Numbered from the stretch's first letter, positions 54,516 to 64,000 are shown. The stretch is 64,000 bases of DNA from Nitrosospira sp. Nsp14 (GCF_900113575.1 NZ_FOPV01000004.1:62001-126000), one strand, 5' to 3'. The notes: a model not told the origin generated them from the letters alone. Numbers and translations are program-made.

Positions 54516-55301
54516 TTACGTTTCAGGTTTGGGTTGGGATTCATGTTCAGCCACAGCCTGGTTTTTCAAAAGCACCTCCAGGTCCCTTTCCAGGGACGTG
54601 AGATAATCGGCAATAGTCCAGGCTATTTTCTGCCCTTTAACGACAAGTTCAATACCGGCGATCAGGCTTGGCTCAATCACAAATCTCAATGGTTTATCGC
54701 TGCCCAGGTTTGCTCCAAGCGCCTGCTCGATGTTTTTTTTTTGCTCCAGCGACAAATCAAATGCGCTTCGGATCGTCCAATCCATGGGCGTCGAGGCTAC
54801 CTGAAGCCGGAGGTCAGCGTCCGACTCCCTCAGGCGCCGGATAAACACATCCACAATATGCGCTTCAAGTGCCGTGCTCCCGAGATCGGATAAAACCTTA
54901 CGGGCGGTGGCAAGTATCTCTGCGCATGTTTTCCGCGTAAGCGTATCACTCAGAGCCTGATACTCCCTGTTCCATGTTTCCTCCCATTTGCTGCGCCACC
55001 TCGCTGCATCTTCGTGCGCCGCGTCGATCAGCCGCTGGCGTTCGGCTTGAGCCTCTTCCAACGCTTTACTCAAAATCGCGGCACACTGTTGCTCGAGTTC
55101 ATGCGTCTTACGCTGAAACTCGTCCCGTTCCTTGTCACCCGCCATTTTTTTTGCATCGGCCTCGGCGAGCTCCGCCGCTATTCGTCGTTCCCGCGCGTCA
55201 ATCGCATTAAGAATAGGTCGGTAAAAGAAACGCTTCAGGAGCCAGACCAGAACAAGAAAGTTAACCGTTTGCGCAACCACCGTGAACCAGTCAATCAGCA
55301 C
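54516..55301 (-). CDS. atpF: N-type ATPase b subunit (long, b plus delta-like)
   Basis: Peripheral stalk subunit, 261 residues: an N-terminal membrane helix ([20 protein letters not shown]), a long charged coiled coil to about residue 150, and a C-terminal extension of about 100 residues ([20 protein letters not shown]) resembling delta. N-ATPase operons have no separate atpH, and the extended b subunit is thought to supply that function. atpE ends three bases upstream. The stop lies 19 bp before the chosen atpA start. Confidence 0.9.
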   Translation of the reverse strand: MLIDWFTVVAQTVNFLVLVWLLKRFFYRPILNAIDARERRIAAELAEADAKKMAGDKERDEFQRKTHELEQQCAAILSKALEEAQAERQRLIDAAHEDAARWRSKWEETWNREYQALSDTLTRKTCAEILATARKVLSDLGSTALEAHIVDVFIRRLRESDADLRLQVASTPMDWTIRSAFDLSLEQKKNIEQALGANLGSDKPLRFVIEPSLIAGIELVVKGQKIAWTIADYLTSLERDLEVLLKNQAVAEHESQPKPET

Positions 55302-55304
55302 CGG

Positions 55305-55586
55305 TTACTTCCCAGTGGCCTCTGAAATGACATGGTTCCAGAATGGATTGGCGAAAATCAGAATCATGGAAACCACGAAACAGTATATTGCCATTGACTC
55401 GATGATCGCCAGACCGACAAACAATGTCCGCGTAATGGTTGCAGAGGCATCCGGTTGCTGCGCCAGGGATGCCAACGCCGTGGCAACCGCCTTTCCTTCG
55501 CCCAGTGCCGGCGCGATCACCCCAACACTGATCGTCAAACCAGCCGTAATGATTGATACGATAGCAATCAGACTCACACTGTCCAT
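55305..55586 (-). CDS. atpE: N-type ATPase c subunit
   Basis: Rotor ring proteolipid, 93 residues, two membrane helices. Helix 1 carries PALGEGKAVATALASLAQQP; helix 2 carries LAIIESMAIYCFVV with essential Glu63, then Ser64 and Tyr68. Compared with the Na+-binding Ilyobacter c subunit, Glu-Ser-x3-Tyr is kept. The helix 1 Gln of that site is replaced by Glu30 and the Thr after Ser by Met. N-ATPases were first proposed to move Na+, but the Burkholderia pseudomallei N-type c ring was reported to be proton-specific, so the coupling ion is open. atpF starts three bases after the stop codon. Confidence 0.93.
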   Translation of the reverse strand: MDSVSLIAIVSIITAGLTISVGVIAPALGEGKAVATALASLAQQPDASATITRTLFVGLAIIESMAIYCFVVSMILIFANPFWNHVISEATGK

Positions 55587-55725
55587 AATCTCTCCTTCAT
55601 TGTTTTGTTCTATCCGTCTGTTCAGCTCTTACGACTGCCGCAGCTTCATCGATCACCGGTCCTGAAGTCACTACCTGCAGCTGTTATGTGAACCTCTATT
55701 TTTTACAGCTCCAGGCCGACCGGAT

Positions 55726-56394
55726 TCAACCCTCGCGTTTGGTAGCGGCAGCGATGTAAACCGTGGCGAGAATACTGAAGATATAAGCCTGAACCATACC
55801 GGTCAATAAACCGAGCGCACTCATAATGACCGGAAAAATAAACGGCGAAATGCTCAGAAGAATTGCAAGTATCATTGTTCCGCTCATCATATTGCCGAAC
55901 AGGCGGACAGCCAGAGCAAGTGTGCGCGACAGCTCGCCCATAATATTGAAAGGAAGCATGAGGGGCGTCGGTTTGAGATAGGATCGCAGATAGAGGCTTA
56001 TCCCCCGCTCTTTGATGCCATACATAGGCACGGCGATGAACACGCAAATCGCAAGAGCCGTGGTGGTCGAGAGCGAGCCTGTGGGCGCCTCATAGCCAGG
56101 GATGATTGTGAACAGGCTGGCAGCGGCTACAAACAGAAACAGAGTGCCAAGAAAACCAAGATATACGTGCGCGCGGCGCAAACCTGCTTCCTCGATCTGC
56201 TTGTTGATAACGAGAACAACGATTTCCAGGAAGTTCTGCCAACGGGAACGTTTCATGGCCACTGAAAGTTTGCGTGTGACCATTTTTGAACCGCCGGCTA
56301 GTACTAACATCAGCATCCATGTATATACAATGGTAGCGTTGAGTTTCAGGAAACCATAATCCCAGAAAATAATGTCGTCAGGGCTAAGGTGCAT
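55726..56394 (-). CDS. atpB: N-type ATPase a subunit
   Basis: Membrane stator subunit forming the ion half-channels, 222 residues. The essential arginine lies in LALAVRLFGNMMSGT, with the preceding PFNIMGELSRTLAL pattern; the C-terminal pair of helices contains GMVQAYIFSILATVYIAAA. Its start overlaps the atpR stop by 11 bases, and 139 bp separate it from atpE. The length and early sequence MHLSPDDIIFWDYG are those of the N-type family rather than housekeeping atpB. Confidence 0.92.
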   Translation of the reverse strand: MHLSPDDIIFWDYGFLKLNATIVYTWMLMLVLAGGSKMVTRKLSVAMKRSRWQNFLEIVVLVINKQIEEAGLRRAHVYLGFLGTLFLFVAAASLFTIIPGYEAPTGSLSTTTALAICVFIAVPMYGIKERGISLYLRSYLKPTPLMLPFNIMGELSRTLALAVRLFGNMMSGTMILAILLSISPFIFPVIMSALGLLTGMVQAYIFSILATVYIAAATKREG

Positions 56395-56734
56395 GGCTCG
56401 GTTTCCGTCCCTGATAATTTCCTTCCCGTTTTAGGTCTTCCGACCCTCCAGCCACCTGAAGAAGGGACGATAGCCGCGTCGCCGCGATCCGCGCAAGGCC
56501 GAACCCAGCGAGCCCCGCAAGCAGCGTTGCCCAGCTCGCACCAGAGAGGTCCAACAGCAAATAAAAACCAATAATTACGATGCCTGTACGCAGCAGCAAG
56601 CTGCAAACGAACCAGCGGCCTGGCCGACAGGCGTTGGTTGCATAAATTACGGTCCACCACAGACCACCGAAAAAAATTGTGCCCAGCACCATGCCGCTCA
56701 CTACAGCCAAGGCAATGCCAGTGACTTCACCCAT
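56384..56734 (-). CDS. atpR: N-type ATPase accessory membrane protein AtpR
   Basis: Small membrane protein particular to N-ATPase operons, 116 residues, with about three hydrophobic helices (GIALAVVSGMVLGTIFFGGLWW, described by its ends GIALAV and GGLWW; SLLLRTGIVIIGFYLLLDL; LLAGLAGFGLARI). AtpR has been proposed to assist assembly or supply c-ring ligands. ATG 56734 has GGAGG eight bases upstream; its first eight bases overlap the atpQ stop, and its end overlaps atpB. The longer frame to 56827 runs inside atpQ and is not supported. Confidence 0.82.
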   Translation of the reverse strand: MGEVTGIALAVVSGMVLGTIFFGGLWWTVIYATNACRPGRWFVCSLLLRTGIVIIGFYLLLDLSGASWATLLAGLAGFGLARIAATRLSSLLQVAGGSEDLKREGNYQGRKPSHAP

Positions 56735-57095
56735 CCCTATCACCTCCATCACCCACCCCATTGTCCTGTTGTTTGTGCGTCTCGCCGCCTTCTCTGGCAA
56801 TCCAATACCAAGCATTAAAACAGCCAACGATGAGACCCAAAAATAGCAGCGTAAGTGTCCAGGAATGGCTCATCGGGTAGCGGCGGTCCAACCAAACGCC
56901 CAGCCCCGCGCCAAGCAGTGTCGGAATCGCCACCGACCATCCAATCAGCCCCATCATGCCTAGTCCTGACCAGACTATTCGCGCCGCCTCAGACTTCTCC
57001 CGCTGTGCCTTCAACTTGCGCGCAGCGCTAATACCGACCACCCGACTCAACTCCGGCTCGTCGTCCACCGGTTTTTTCCCTGATGGATCACTCAC
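56727..57095 (-). CDS. atpQ: N-type ATPase accessory protein AtpQ (AtpI-like)
   Basis: A 122-residue membrane protein with a charged N-terminal domain (ISAARKLKAQREKSEAARIV) and two helices (GLGMMGLIGWSVAIPTLLGA; WTLTLLFLGLIVGCFNAWYW), the AtpI/AtpQ layout. In the N-ATPase gene order it lies between atpC and atpR as expected. The start overlaps the atpC stop by eight bases and the stop overlaps atpR, indicating a tightly coupled operon. The hydrophilic C-terminal tail is Gly/Asp-rich. Confidence 0.82.
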   Translation of the reverse strand: MSDPSGKKPVDDEPELSRVVGISAARKLKAQREKSEAARIVWSGLGMMGLIGWSVAIPTLLGAGLGVWLDRRYPMSHSWTLTLLFLGLIVGCFNAWYWIAREGGETHKQQDNGVGDGGDRDG

Positions 57096-57477
57096 GATAG
57101 AATTCCGCGAGACGCCGAATAAAGCCGCTTTCCATGGTTGCCATCACGCGGCGCATACTCTGCTCGTGTATGTGCAGACCCAAAAACTCATCTCTGACCG
57201 CGTCCCTGAGTGTATCCAGCTCCGTTCCGCCTATCGCGTTCCGCACCGACACGAGCACTTCCGCACCCGTCTTTACGAGAACTCCCTCATCGACCGCAAC
57301 GTACGTTTCATTCTCGCCTTTGGCCTGGAACGTCATGATTCCGGGCTTCAGCGTGGTAACGAAGTCCAACCGCCGCGGCAGGATACCAAGCGATCCGGCG
57401 TCGGTCTCGGCAATGATACGCGCGACGTCGGTCTTTTCGATGAACACTCGAAAAGGTAAAAGTATCTTTAAATTCAT
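57088..57477 (-). CDS. atpC: N-type F1 ATPase epsilon subunit
   Basis: Epsilon subunit of the rotor central stalk, 129 residues. The N-terminal beta sandwich MNLKILLPFRVFI, GSLGILPRRLDFVTTLKPGI and YVAVDEGVLVKTG are the family pattern, and the C-terminal half is helical (HIHEQSMRRVMATMESGFIR). ATG 57477 has GGAG at a short distance and follows the atpD stop after 37 bp; the frame extends to TTG 57495 but this is not needed. Epsilon normally docks on gamma, whose gene is missing from this operon. Confidence 0.9.
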   Translation of the reverse strand: MNLKILLPFRVFIEKTDVARIIAETDAGSLGILPRRLDFVTTLKPGIMTFQAKGENETYVAVDEGVLVKTGAEVLVSVRNAIGGTELDTLRDAVRDEFLGLHIHEQSMRRVMATMESGFIRRLAEFYRE

Positions 57478-57514
57478 CGCGCTCCAACGGCTCAAAGCCC
57501 TCCCGATTCAAACT

Positions 57515-58960
<1,446 letters not shown>

Positions 58961-58991
58961 TTATCTATATCAATTTTTAGTATAGTTCAGA

Positions 58992-59436
58992 CTAGGCACG
59001 CTGCCAGGCACCGAGAAGGCAAAGTAGACACCGGCGGAGGGGAGCATATTGCTGGACCGCGTCTATGAAAACTGCCTTCCCATGCAATAGTGCATCCTGA
59101 GGTTCGTAGATTTTTACTCCGCCACTCGACAATTCATCGTAATACGAATGGGCAGCATAAAACGCAAGATTCGAAACGATCTTGTCGGGCAACAGCAAAC
59201 GTAGATCACCGCACGCCGGGCTGCGCTCTTCAGTGCCTCAGCAGCTGGGGCGGCGCCAGGCACAAAACATGCTGTCGTACTAACGTGTCGATTTCGGCGC
59301 TTTTGATGGCCGATAGTAGCTTGGCATATATCGGGCTTGAAGCCTCTTCCCTCGTCTCGTCTCTCGTCAATGGAATTGCCACGCGCTGATCGCGGGGTGA
59401 AGTCACGCACCGAAGCCGACAGTTAAGACGGCTCAT
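58992..59436 (-). pseudogene. Cardiolipin synthase / phospholipase D fragment with frameshifts
   Basis: Three successive frames together read like the C-terminal half of a cardiolipin synthase. The first holds EEASSPIYAKLLSAIKSAEID (about 59300-59370). The second holds TTACFVPGAAPAAEALKSAARR (about 59220-59290). The third holds LLLPDKIVSNLAFYAAHSYY and GVKIYEPQDALLHGKAVFID (58992-59198), including an intact H-x-K-x4-D motif. The N-terminal half and the end are missing and two frameshifts separate the pieces. It lies between the N-ATPase operon and the ligase gene, all on the minus strand. Confidence 0.75.
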
Positions 59437-61058
59437 CCATGATTCCTGGTCATTGCCTTCAGAGTATCCAGCGTATCGGCTTCATCGATTTTTTTGTCAT
59501 TGCGCATGCGCAGCATGCGGGGAAAGCGTACCGCGACCCCTGATTTGTGGCGTGACGATCTGGCAATCCCTTCAAATCCGATCTCGAACACCATGGTGGG
59601 CGTTACGCCTCGAACCGGCCCAAACTTTTCAATGGTCGTCTTGCGAATTATTGCATCCACCTGGGCAATTTCGCGGTCAGTGAGGCCGGAATAGGCTTTT
59701 GCGAACGGCACGAGTTTCCGCTCCCTGCTAGGGGCGTCGCTCCACACCGCGAAGGTGTAATCCGTGTAGAGCGATGCCCGTCGGCCGTGCCCCCTCTGCG
59801 CGTAAACCAGTACCGCATCCACCGTGTAAGGATCAAGCTTCCATTTCCACCAGACACCACCTTCCTTGGTGCGGCCTACACCATATTGCGCATTAATCGA
59901 TTTGAGCATGAGGCCTTCAACGCCACGCGCGCGTGAACTACTTCGCAAGACTTCCAGCATCTGCCAATCGGGGGCATCAATTAGCGGGGAAAGCATCAAA
60001 GCGGAATTCCCAGTTCCTTGCACAATTTCTTCCAGGCTGGCGCGGCGTTCCAACTGAACAAAACCACGAATATCGCGGCCGCCAAGTTCCAGCAAATCGA
60101 AGGCGATGAGCACTGCCGGAAACTCATCCAATATTCCGGACGACAGCATTTTGCGGCCGATTCGCCTTTGCAAGTCGGCAAAAGAACCCGGGGCACCATT
60201 TTTCCAAACCAGTATTTCGCCGTCGATCACCGTGCCGTCCGGAAGAGAAATACCGCTTATTTCGGGGAAGCGATCTGTGATCAAATCCTCGCCGCGTGAC
60301 CAAAGGTAACGTCGACCGCCCCGCTGCACCAATTGAGCGCGGATTCCGTCATACTTCCATTCGGCATGCCACGACCGTATATCTCCCAGTGTATGCGGGT
60401 CGGTTTGCAACGGATGGGAGAGAAAAAACGGATAAGGTTGGCCCCCCTCCACGGCATTGTGTTCAGAGGCCGGGGCAATCAACTTCTGGTAGCTTTCCGC
60501 ACTGGGCAGGACCGCGCCATCGGTCCACCCCATCATGCGCTGGGCAATGACTTTGTGATCCGTCCCGCTGAGTTCGCCTAACGCGCGGATCACCAGCAAT
60601 TTTGATACGCCGACGCGGAAACCGCCACTTATCAGTTTGATAAGCAGAAAACGCGACTGCGAATCGAGCCCCCGCCAGTAATCGAACAATGCGGCGCGAA
60701 TCTTTTCCGGCTTGTCACCCCGCAAAGGAAGGATGCGTTCTTCCATCCATACAGCAAGTCCTATGTCAGTTTCATATTCCGGCGGTGGCAGGATATGGGC
60801 AATCGTTTCCGCCAGATCCCCGACGGCAAGATAGCATTCATCGAAAAGCCATTCCGGCAGACCGGACATTTCAGTGGAAAACTGCCGCAACAGCTTGGTA
60901 GAAACGATCTGGCGCGGCTTCCCCCCGGCAAGAAAGTAAACTGCCCAAGCGGCGTTTCCAGGCTCATTGGCGCTGAAGTATTTTTCTAGGGCATCGAGCT
61001 TGCGGGTGGTTGCGGTAGTTGCGTCCAGTTCGTTATAAAGGCACGCAAATTTACGCAT
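59433..61058 (-). CDS. ATP-dependent DNA ligase (ligase-exonuclease repair system)
   Basis: Nick-sealing ligase of about 541 residues with an N-terminal DNA-binding domain, adenylation domain (EWKYDGIRAQL, catalytic lysine near 237; IDGEILVWKNG; GVEGLMLKS) and OB domain (VWWKWKLDPYTVDAVLVYAQ). It is the type encoded with a ligase-associated exonuclease, helicase and PdeM phosphodiesterase; only the exonuclease is next to it here. ATG 61058 is chosen with AAGGA upstream; it overlaps the exonuclease stop by eight bases. The DxD- and RxDK-type motifs look intact. It is distinct from LigD at 40466. Confidence 0.9.
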   Translation of the reverse strand: MRKFACLYNELDATTATTRKLDALEKYFSANEPGNAAWAVYFLAGGKPRQIVSTKLLRQFSTEMSGLPEWLFDECYLAVGDLAETIAHILPPPEYETDIGLAVWMEERILPLRGDKPEKIRAALFDYWRGLDSQSRFLLIKLISGGFRVGVSKLLVIRALGELSGTDHKVIAQRMMGWTDGAVLPSAESYQKLIAPASEHNAVEGGQPYPFFLSHPLQTDPHTLGDIRSWHAEWKYDGIRAQLVQRGGRRYLWSRGEDLITDRFPEISGISLPDGTVIDGEILVWKNGAPGSFADLQRRIGRKMLSSGILDEFPAVLIAFDLLELGGRDIRGFVQLERRASLEEIVQGTGNSALMLSPLIDAPDWQMLEVLRSSSRARGVEGLMLKSINAQYGVGRTKEGGVWWKWKLDPYTVDAVLVYAQRGHGRRASLYTDYTFAVWSDAPSRERKLVPFAKAYSGLTDREIAQVDAIIRKTTIEKFGPVRGVTPTMVFEIGFEGIARSSRHKSGVAVRFPRMLRMRNDKKIDEADTLDTLKAMTRNHG

Positions 61059-62088
61059 GGCTTTCCTTGAACGCGACAGCTTCATTCATGGCGACGTTAT
61101 CATCCTCATCGGTGCCATATTCGGTGCTAAAACCGCTGGCGTCCAATCCAATTTCCCGCAGCCACCGCACCATGATATCGACATGTCCATGGGTCACAAT
61201 CACCCGCGTTGCACCGGTCGCTTTGATCGCGCGCATTAAACCCGGCCAGTCCGCGTGATCGGATAGGACAAAGCCGCGATCCACCGCCCTGCGGCGCCGG
61301 GCACCGCGCAAAAGCATCCAGCCGCTTGCGAAACCATCGCTATAGTCGGCGAACCGCCGCAGCCATGGCGAACCCGCGGCGGCGGGCGGCGCTATTATCA
61401 GGGCCTTGCTAAAATCACCCTTGTTACTTACGTCACTCACGCTCAGAGTGGGCGGTAACCAAACACCGCTCTCGCGATATATCCGGTTGAGTTCGGAGAC
61501 CGCGCCGTGGCAGATGATGGGGCCGACGACACTGTCGATACCGTTCAATAGACGTTGCGCCTTGCCGAAGGCGTAACAGAACAGCACGCTGGCGCGCCCC
61601 TCTTCGGCATTACGTCGCCACCAGTGACGGATATCGTCAAAAATTTTTTGTTGAGCTTCCCAACGGTAGATTGGCAAACCAAAAGTCGACTCCGTAATAA
61701 ACGCATCGCAGACGACGGGCTCGAAAGGGGCACAAGTACCGTCGGGATCCAGTTTGTAGTCGCCGGAGACGACCCATACTTCGCCGTGCCATTCCAGGCG
61801 AACCTGGGCCGAGCCAAGTACGTGACCCGCGGGATGAAGGGAAATGGTTACGCCGTTGTGGACAATTTTTTTTCCGTACGGCAATGCCTCAAGCGAGATT
61901 TCGCCGAGACGCGACTTTAGAACTGCCGCACCTGGCGCCGCGGTAAGATAATGCGCATGACCGGCGCGGGCGTGGTCCGCATGCGCATGCGTAATAACGG
62001 CTCGCTCGACTGGAAGCCACGGGTCTATGTAAAAGTCCCCGGGCACGCAAAGCAATCCTTCTTTTGCCGAAACCACCAGATCGGCCAT
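61051..62088 (-). CDS. Ligase-associated DNA damage response exonuclease (MBL fold)
   Basis: Metallo-beta-lactamase/beta-CASP nuclease of 345 residues related to SNM1/Artemis. The metal site THAHADHARAGH lies at about residues 33-44, with GHVLGSAQV, VVSGDYKLDPD and FVLSDHADWPG as further ligands and VTHGHVD near the C-terminus. It fits the family named ligase-associated exonuclease. The downstream ligase start overlaps its stop, so the two proteins are made together. Helicase and PdeM genes of the full system are absent from this window. Confidence 0.9.
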   Translation of the reverse strand: MADLVVSAKEGLLCVPGDFYIDPWLPVERAVITHAHADHARAGHAHYLTAAPGAAVLKSRLGEISLEALPYGKKIVHNGVTISLHPAGHVLGSAQVRLEWHGEVWVVSGDYKLDPDGTCAPFEPVVCDAFITESTFGLPIYRWEAQQKIFDDIRHWWRRNAEEGRASVLFCYAFGKAQRLLNGIDSVVGPIICHGAVSELNRIYRESGVWLPPTLSVSDVSNKGDFSKALIIAPPAAAGSPWLRRFADYSDGFASGWMLLRGARRRRAVDRGFVLSDHADWPGLMRAIKATGATRVIVTHGHVDIMVRWLREIGLDASGFSTEYGTDEDDNVAMNEAVAFKESHA

Positions 62089-62125
62089 TTTTACCGCGGT
62101 ACCGGAACGTCAGTCTGATCAGCCG

Positions 62126-62755
62126 CTAGCGTTGCTTCTGATAGCGTCCGATCAGCTCCGCCGTTGCGATAACGTGGCCGCGCATCGCCTCTTCCAGTTT
62201 TGCCTTTGTCGGCTGCTTCAAATCCGGCAGCACGGTATCGAGCGCGTAAAGCTTGTGAAAATACCGATGGCTCCCGATTGGCGGACAGGGTCCGCCGTAG
62301 CCAGTCCGCTGCCAGTCATTCACACCCTCCTTCGTTCCGGGCGGAAGATCGTGCGCTGCAATCGCCTCGGACAACCCGCTGCTGGTCGCAGGGATATTGT
62401 ACAGCACCCAATGCACCCACACCCTTTTTGGCGCTGCCGGATCGGGTGCATCGGGATCGTCCACGATTAATACGAGGCTTTTTGCGCCACTGGGGACGTC
62501 TGTCCACAGAAGCTCGGGCGAGGTGTCGTGACCCTCGCAAGTATGGCGGGTGGGAATGACGCCGTCGTGGGGAAACGAGGAAGATGTGATGCTCATGGAC
62601 ATGGGTGCTTTCTCCTTTTTCTGCTTTGTTTGCTGCCGATTCCCGGCAGGGTTGCTTTCAGCCGCTTGAGCCATCCACGCCATCATGCAGATGAGTGCGA
62701 TTCCAGACAGGGTAGTCAAACGTGCCGGCCAGCCGTGACGCAGTCTTGTACTCAT
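62126..62755 (-). CDS. YbhB/YbcL family (PEBP-like) protein, exported
   Basis: Phosphatidylethanolamine-binding-protein fold with an N-terminal signal peptide (about residues 1-32, ending WMAQAA). Family core: SSSFPHDGVIPTRHTCEGHD, SLVLIVDDPDAPDP, VWVHWVLYNIP and GYGGPCPPIGSHRYFHKLYA. It probably acts in the periplasm; ligands of bacterial members are not established. ATG 62755 is chosen, although GTG 62767 in frame is possible; neither has a strong ribosome binding site. Length 209. It lies 19 bp downstream of hsp20 in the same direction and may be co-transcribed. Confidence 0.87.
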   Translation of the reverse strand: MSTRLRHGWPARLTTLSGIALICMMAWMAQAAESNPAGNRQQTKQKKEKAPMSMSITSSSFPHDGVIPTRHTCEGHDTSPELLWTDVPSGAKSLVLIVDDPDAPDPAAPKRVWVHWVLYNIPATSSGLSEAIAAHDLPPGTKEGVNDWQRTGYGGPCPPIGSHRYFHKLYALDTVLPDLKQPTKAKLEEAMRGHVIATAELIGRYQKQR

Positions 62756-62774
62756 TCGTGTGCTCACCAAAATG

Positions 62775-63284
62775 CTATTTGTCGGATAAAGGAATTATCC
62801 GACCTTTCTTCCCGCCCAGCTTTGGCAGGCGAACGGTCAACACGCCATTCTTGTAGCTCGCCTCCGCCTTGTCCGCGGCGACCTCGCGCGGTAGCGGAAT
62901 AGTACGTTCAAATACCCCATATGCGCGCTCCATCACGTGATAAGTGCTATCGCTGGTGGCACGCTCGAAGCGCTTTTCGCCTTTGACACGAAGCATACTG
63001 CCGTCGATGGTAACGTGACAGTCCTCTTTTTCCATGCCTGGCGCCTCTACTCGCACCACAATATCTTTATCCGTTTCCTCGATCTCTCCCGCAAGCAGGC
63101 TCCAGTTAGGAAAAGCGGGATACTTGTCCGCTGGCGCGGTGACCTCATGCTTACCGTGGGTGAAATGGGTGAGCGCGTCGCTACTGCGATGGACCAGTTC
63201 GCGCCAGCCTTCCGCGATGTGCTCCAGCGTCCGGCTAAATCCACGGCTGAGATTTCTCCTGGCCTGTTTCAATGAATCCAACAT
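62775..63284 (-). CDS. Small heat shock protein (Hsp20/alpha-crystallin)
   Basis: ATP-independent chaperone of 169 residues. The alpha-crystallin domain runs from about 75 to 160: DIVVRVEAPGMEKEDCHVTI, LRVKGEKRFER and AYGVFERTIPLPREV, followed by KNGVLTVRLPK. The N-terminal arm (LDSLKQARRNLSRGFSRTL) is helical and basic. ATG 63284 has AAGGAG six bases upstream, so the longer frame to 63398 is rejected. A stable hairpin overlaps the last codons. It sits between YbhB and a CBS gene in a stress cluster. Confidence 0.93.
   Translation of the reverse strand: MLDSLKQARRNLSRGFSRTLEHIAEGWRELVHRSSDALTHFTHGKHEVTAPADKYPAFPNWSLLAGEIEETDKDIVVRVEAPGMEKEDCHVTIDGSMLRVKGEKRFERATSDSTYHVMERAYGVFERTIPLPREVAADKAEASYKNGVLTVRLPKLGGKKGRIIPLSDK
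62781..62803 (-). terminator. Hairpin across the hsp20 stop region
   Basis: Perfect 9-bp stem GTCGGATAA / TTATCCGAC (62781-62789, 62795-62803) with a 5-base loop, covering the last codons of hsp20 and ending just before the stop codon. It may end or stabilise the hsp20 mRNA ahead of ybhB. Confidence 0.5.
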
Positions 63285-63443
63285 GATGAGCTCCTTTATC
63301 ATTATTAGACCAAACCGCCGACCCTGTCCGAAAACCAGGAATGTAGATAAATCCTGTGAAGGGACAACCCAGACGCGTGATATCGCGCGCAGCGGCACAC
63401 AACTAGGGCAGCTGAACGAGACCCAAGGAAAGGCCTTTACACT

Positions 63444-63893
63444 TCAGGGCCGCCGCCGCGTTTCCTTCTGGCGCTGATAGTTAACCAGTTTGGAGATCGC
63501 CAGTAGCTCTTCCGCCAACAGTTCCAGCAAGTCATCCAGCGTCAGCACGCCCACCAGCGCGCCACGGTCGTCCACTACCGGTAGGCGCCGCACGGTCTTG
63601 CTGCGCATGTATTGGACTGCCTCGAATATACCCACGCTTTCTTTCACCGTCACCAATTCCTCAAGCATGATATCGCCAACAGTAATGACCTTTTGGTCGA
63701 GCTCGGTCGCCATGATCTCCACCACCAAGTCGCGGTCCGTAACAATCCCGACAGGGAACCGGACACCGTCACGCTCATCAACAACGACCACGTCGCCGAC
63801 ATGATGCTCGCGCATGAGTTTCGCCGCATCGGCGACAGTATCCTCACGGTGGGAGATGATAACGTCGCGATTGCAAATTTCACCGATAGGCAT
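63444..63893 (-). CDS. Tandem CBS-domain protein
   Basis: A 149-residue CBS pair: domain 1 at about residues 8-62 (CNRDVIISHREDTVADAAKL, GIVTDRDLVVEIMA), domain 2 at about 75-130 (RLPVVDDRGALVGVLTLDDL). A C-terminal helix ends in basic residues. ATG 63893 has TTGGAGA five bases upstream. It resembles the CBS protein at 10905 in layout but is not a close copy. The 107 bp from 63894 to the window end hold its promoter and no other feature I can support. Confidence 0.88.
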   Translation of the reverse strand: MPIGEICNRDVIISHREDTVADAAKLMREHHVGDVVVVDERDGVRFPVGIVTDRDLVVEIMATELDQKVITVGDIMLEELVTVKESVGIFEAVQYMRSKTVRRLPVVDDRGALVGVLTLDDLLELLAEELLAISKLVNYQRQKETRRRP

Positions 63894-64000
63894 AATGTCT
63901 CCAATTAGGTTATACGTTCGAAAACAGACGCAGCACGCGTCCACGCAGGCAATGAGGACGAAACAGTGACTGTGCAACGGTTCGACCGTACGGGTCGGTT

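Overview
The window reads as chromosomal DNA of a betaproteobacterium, most likely an ammonia oxidiser of the Nitrosomonadaceae (Nitrosospira-like). This is inferred from the combination of system I cytochrome c maturation genes, a COX15-type heme A synthase, several PEP-CTERM proteins, an N-type F-ATPase operon and a protein resembling the small metal-binding protein SmbP of Nitrosomonas. No rRNA, tRNA, CRISPR array or intact insertion sequence was seen.

Layout. 1-4434: end of a cytochrome c maturation operon, ccmF (cut by the window edge), ccmG, ccmH, ccmI. 4721-10842: housekeeping genes ctaA, smpB, ratA, rnfH, guaB, guaA, closed by a strong bidirectional terminator. 10905-12798: small stress proteins (CBS pair, lmo0937-type membrane peptide, CsbD, BON lipoprotein). 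13072-16365: an orphan, divergent sulfate-binding protein and a hybrid histidine kinase. 16366-22051: a PEP-CTERM region with two small PEP-CTERM proteins behind an unusual array of three abutting 17-bp palindromes, a TonB-dependent receptor, DUF1840 and a PEP-CTERM GDSL esterase. 22191-33796: DUF883, a Crp-type fragment without a DNA-binding domain, a giant cyclic beta-1,2-glucan synthase (8.7 kb) and a full-length Crp-type paralogue. 34177-40372: AsmA, an odd small gene with an ACG start, a stress SDR, SRPBCC protein, short LOV photoreceptor, O-methyltransferase and SmbP-like protein.

40466-44100 holds the LigD/Ku end-joining pair; the best ku promoter has a 17-bp spacer made of a hexamer repeat. 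45074-46828 is an ABC exporter. 46884-50583 looks like a thiol-stress regulon: an HxlR regulator, glutamate-cysteine ligase and a GST-like protein, with four related 17-bp palindromes in front of them. 50821-58921 is an N-ATPase operon (D-C-Q-R-B-E-F-A) in which the expected atpG is absent; a glycan gene (RgpF-like) is coupled to atpA by a 1-nt overlap and followed by an FkbM methyltransferase. 58992-62088 has a cardiolipin synthase relic and a ligase plus exonuclease repair pair without its usual helicase and PdeM partners. 62126-63893 returns to stress genes (YbhB, Hsp20, CBS pair).

The recurring themes are redox protein maturation, stress survival and double-strand-break repair. The most interesting unexplained signals are the regulatory DNA: the HxlR/gshA/GST palindromes, the PEP-CTERM palindrome array and the repeat-built ku promoter. 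The truncated N-ATPase operon is the most interesting gene-content anomaly. Start codons were re-chosen from ribosome binding sites and family lengths where the longest reading frame began too early; all functional statements come from reading motifs, not from database searches.
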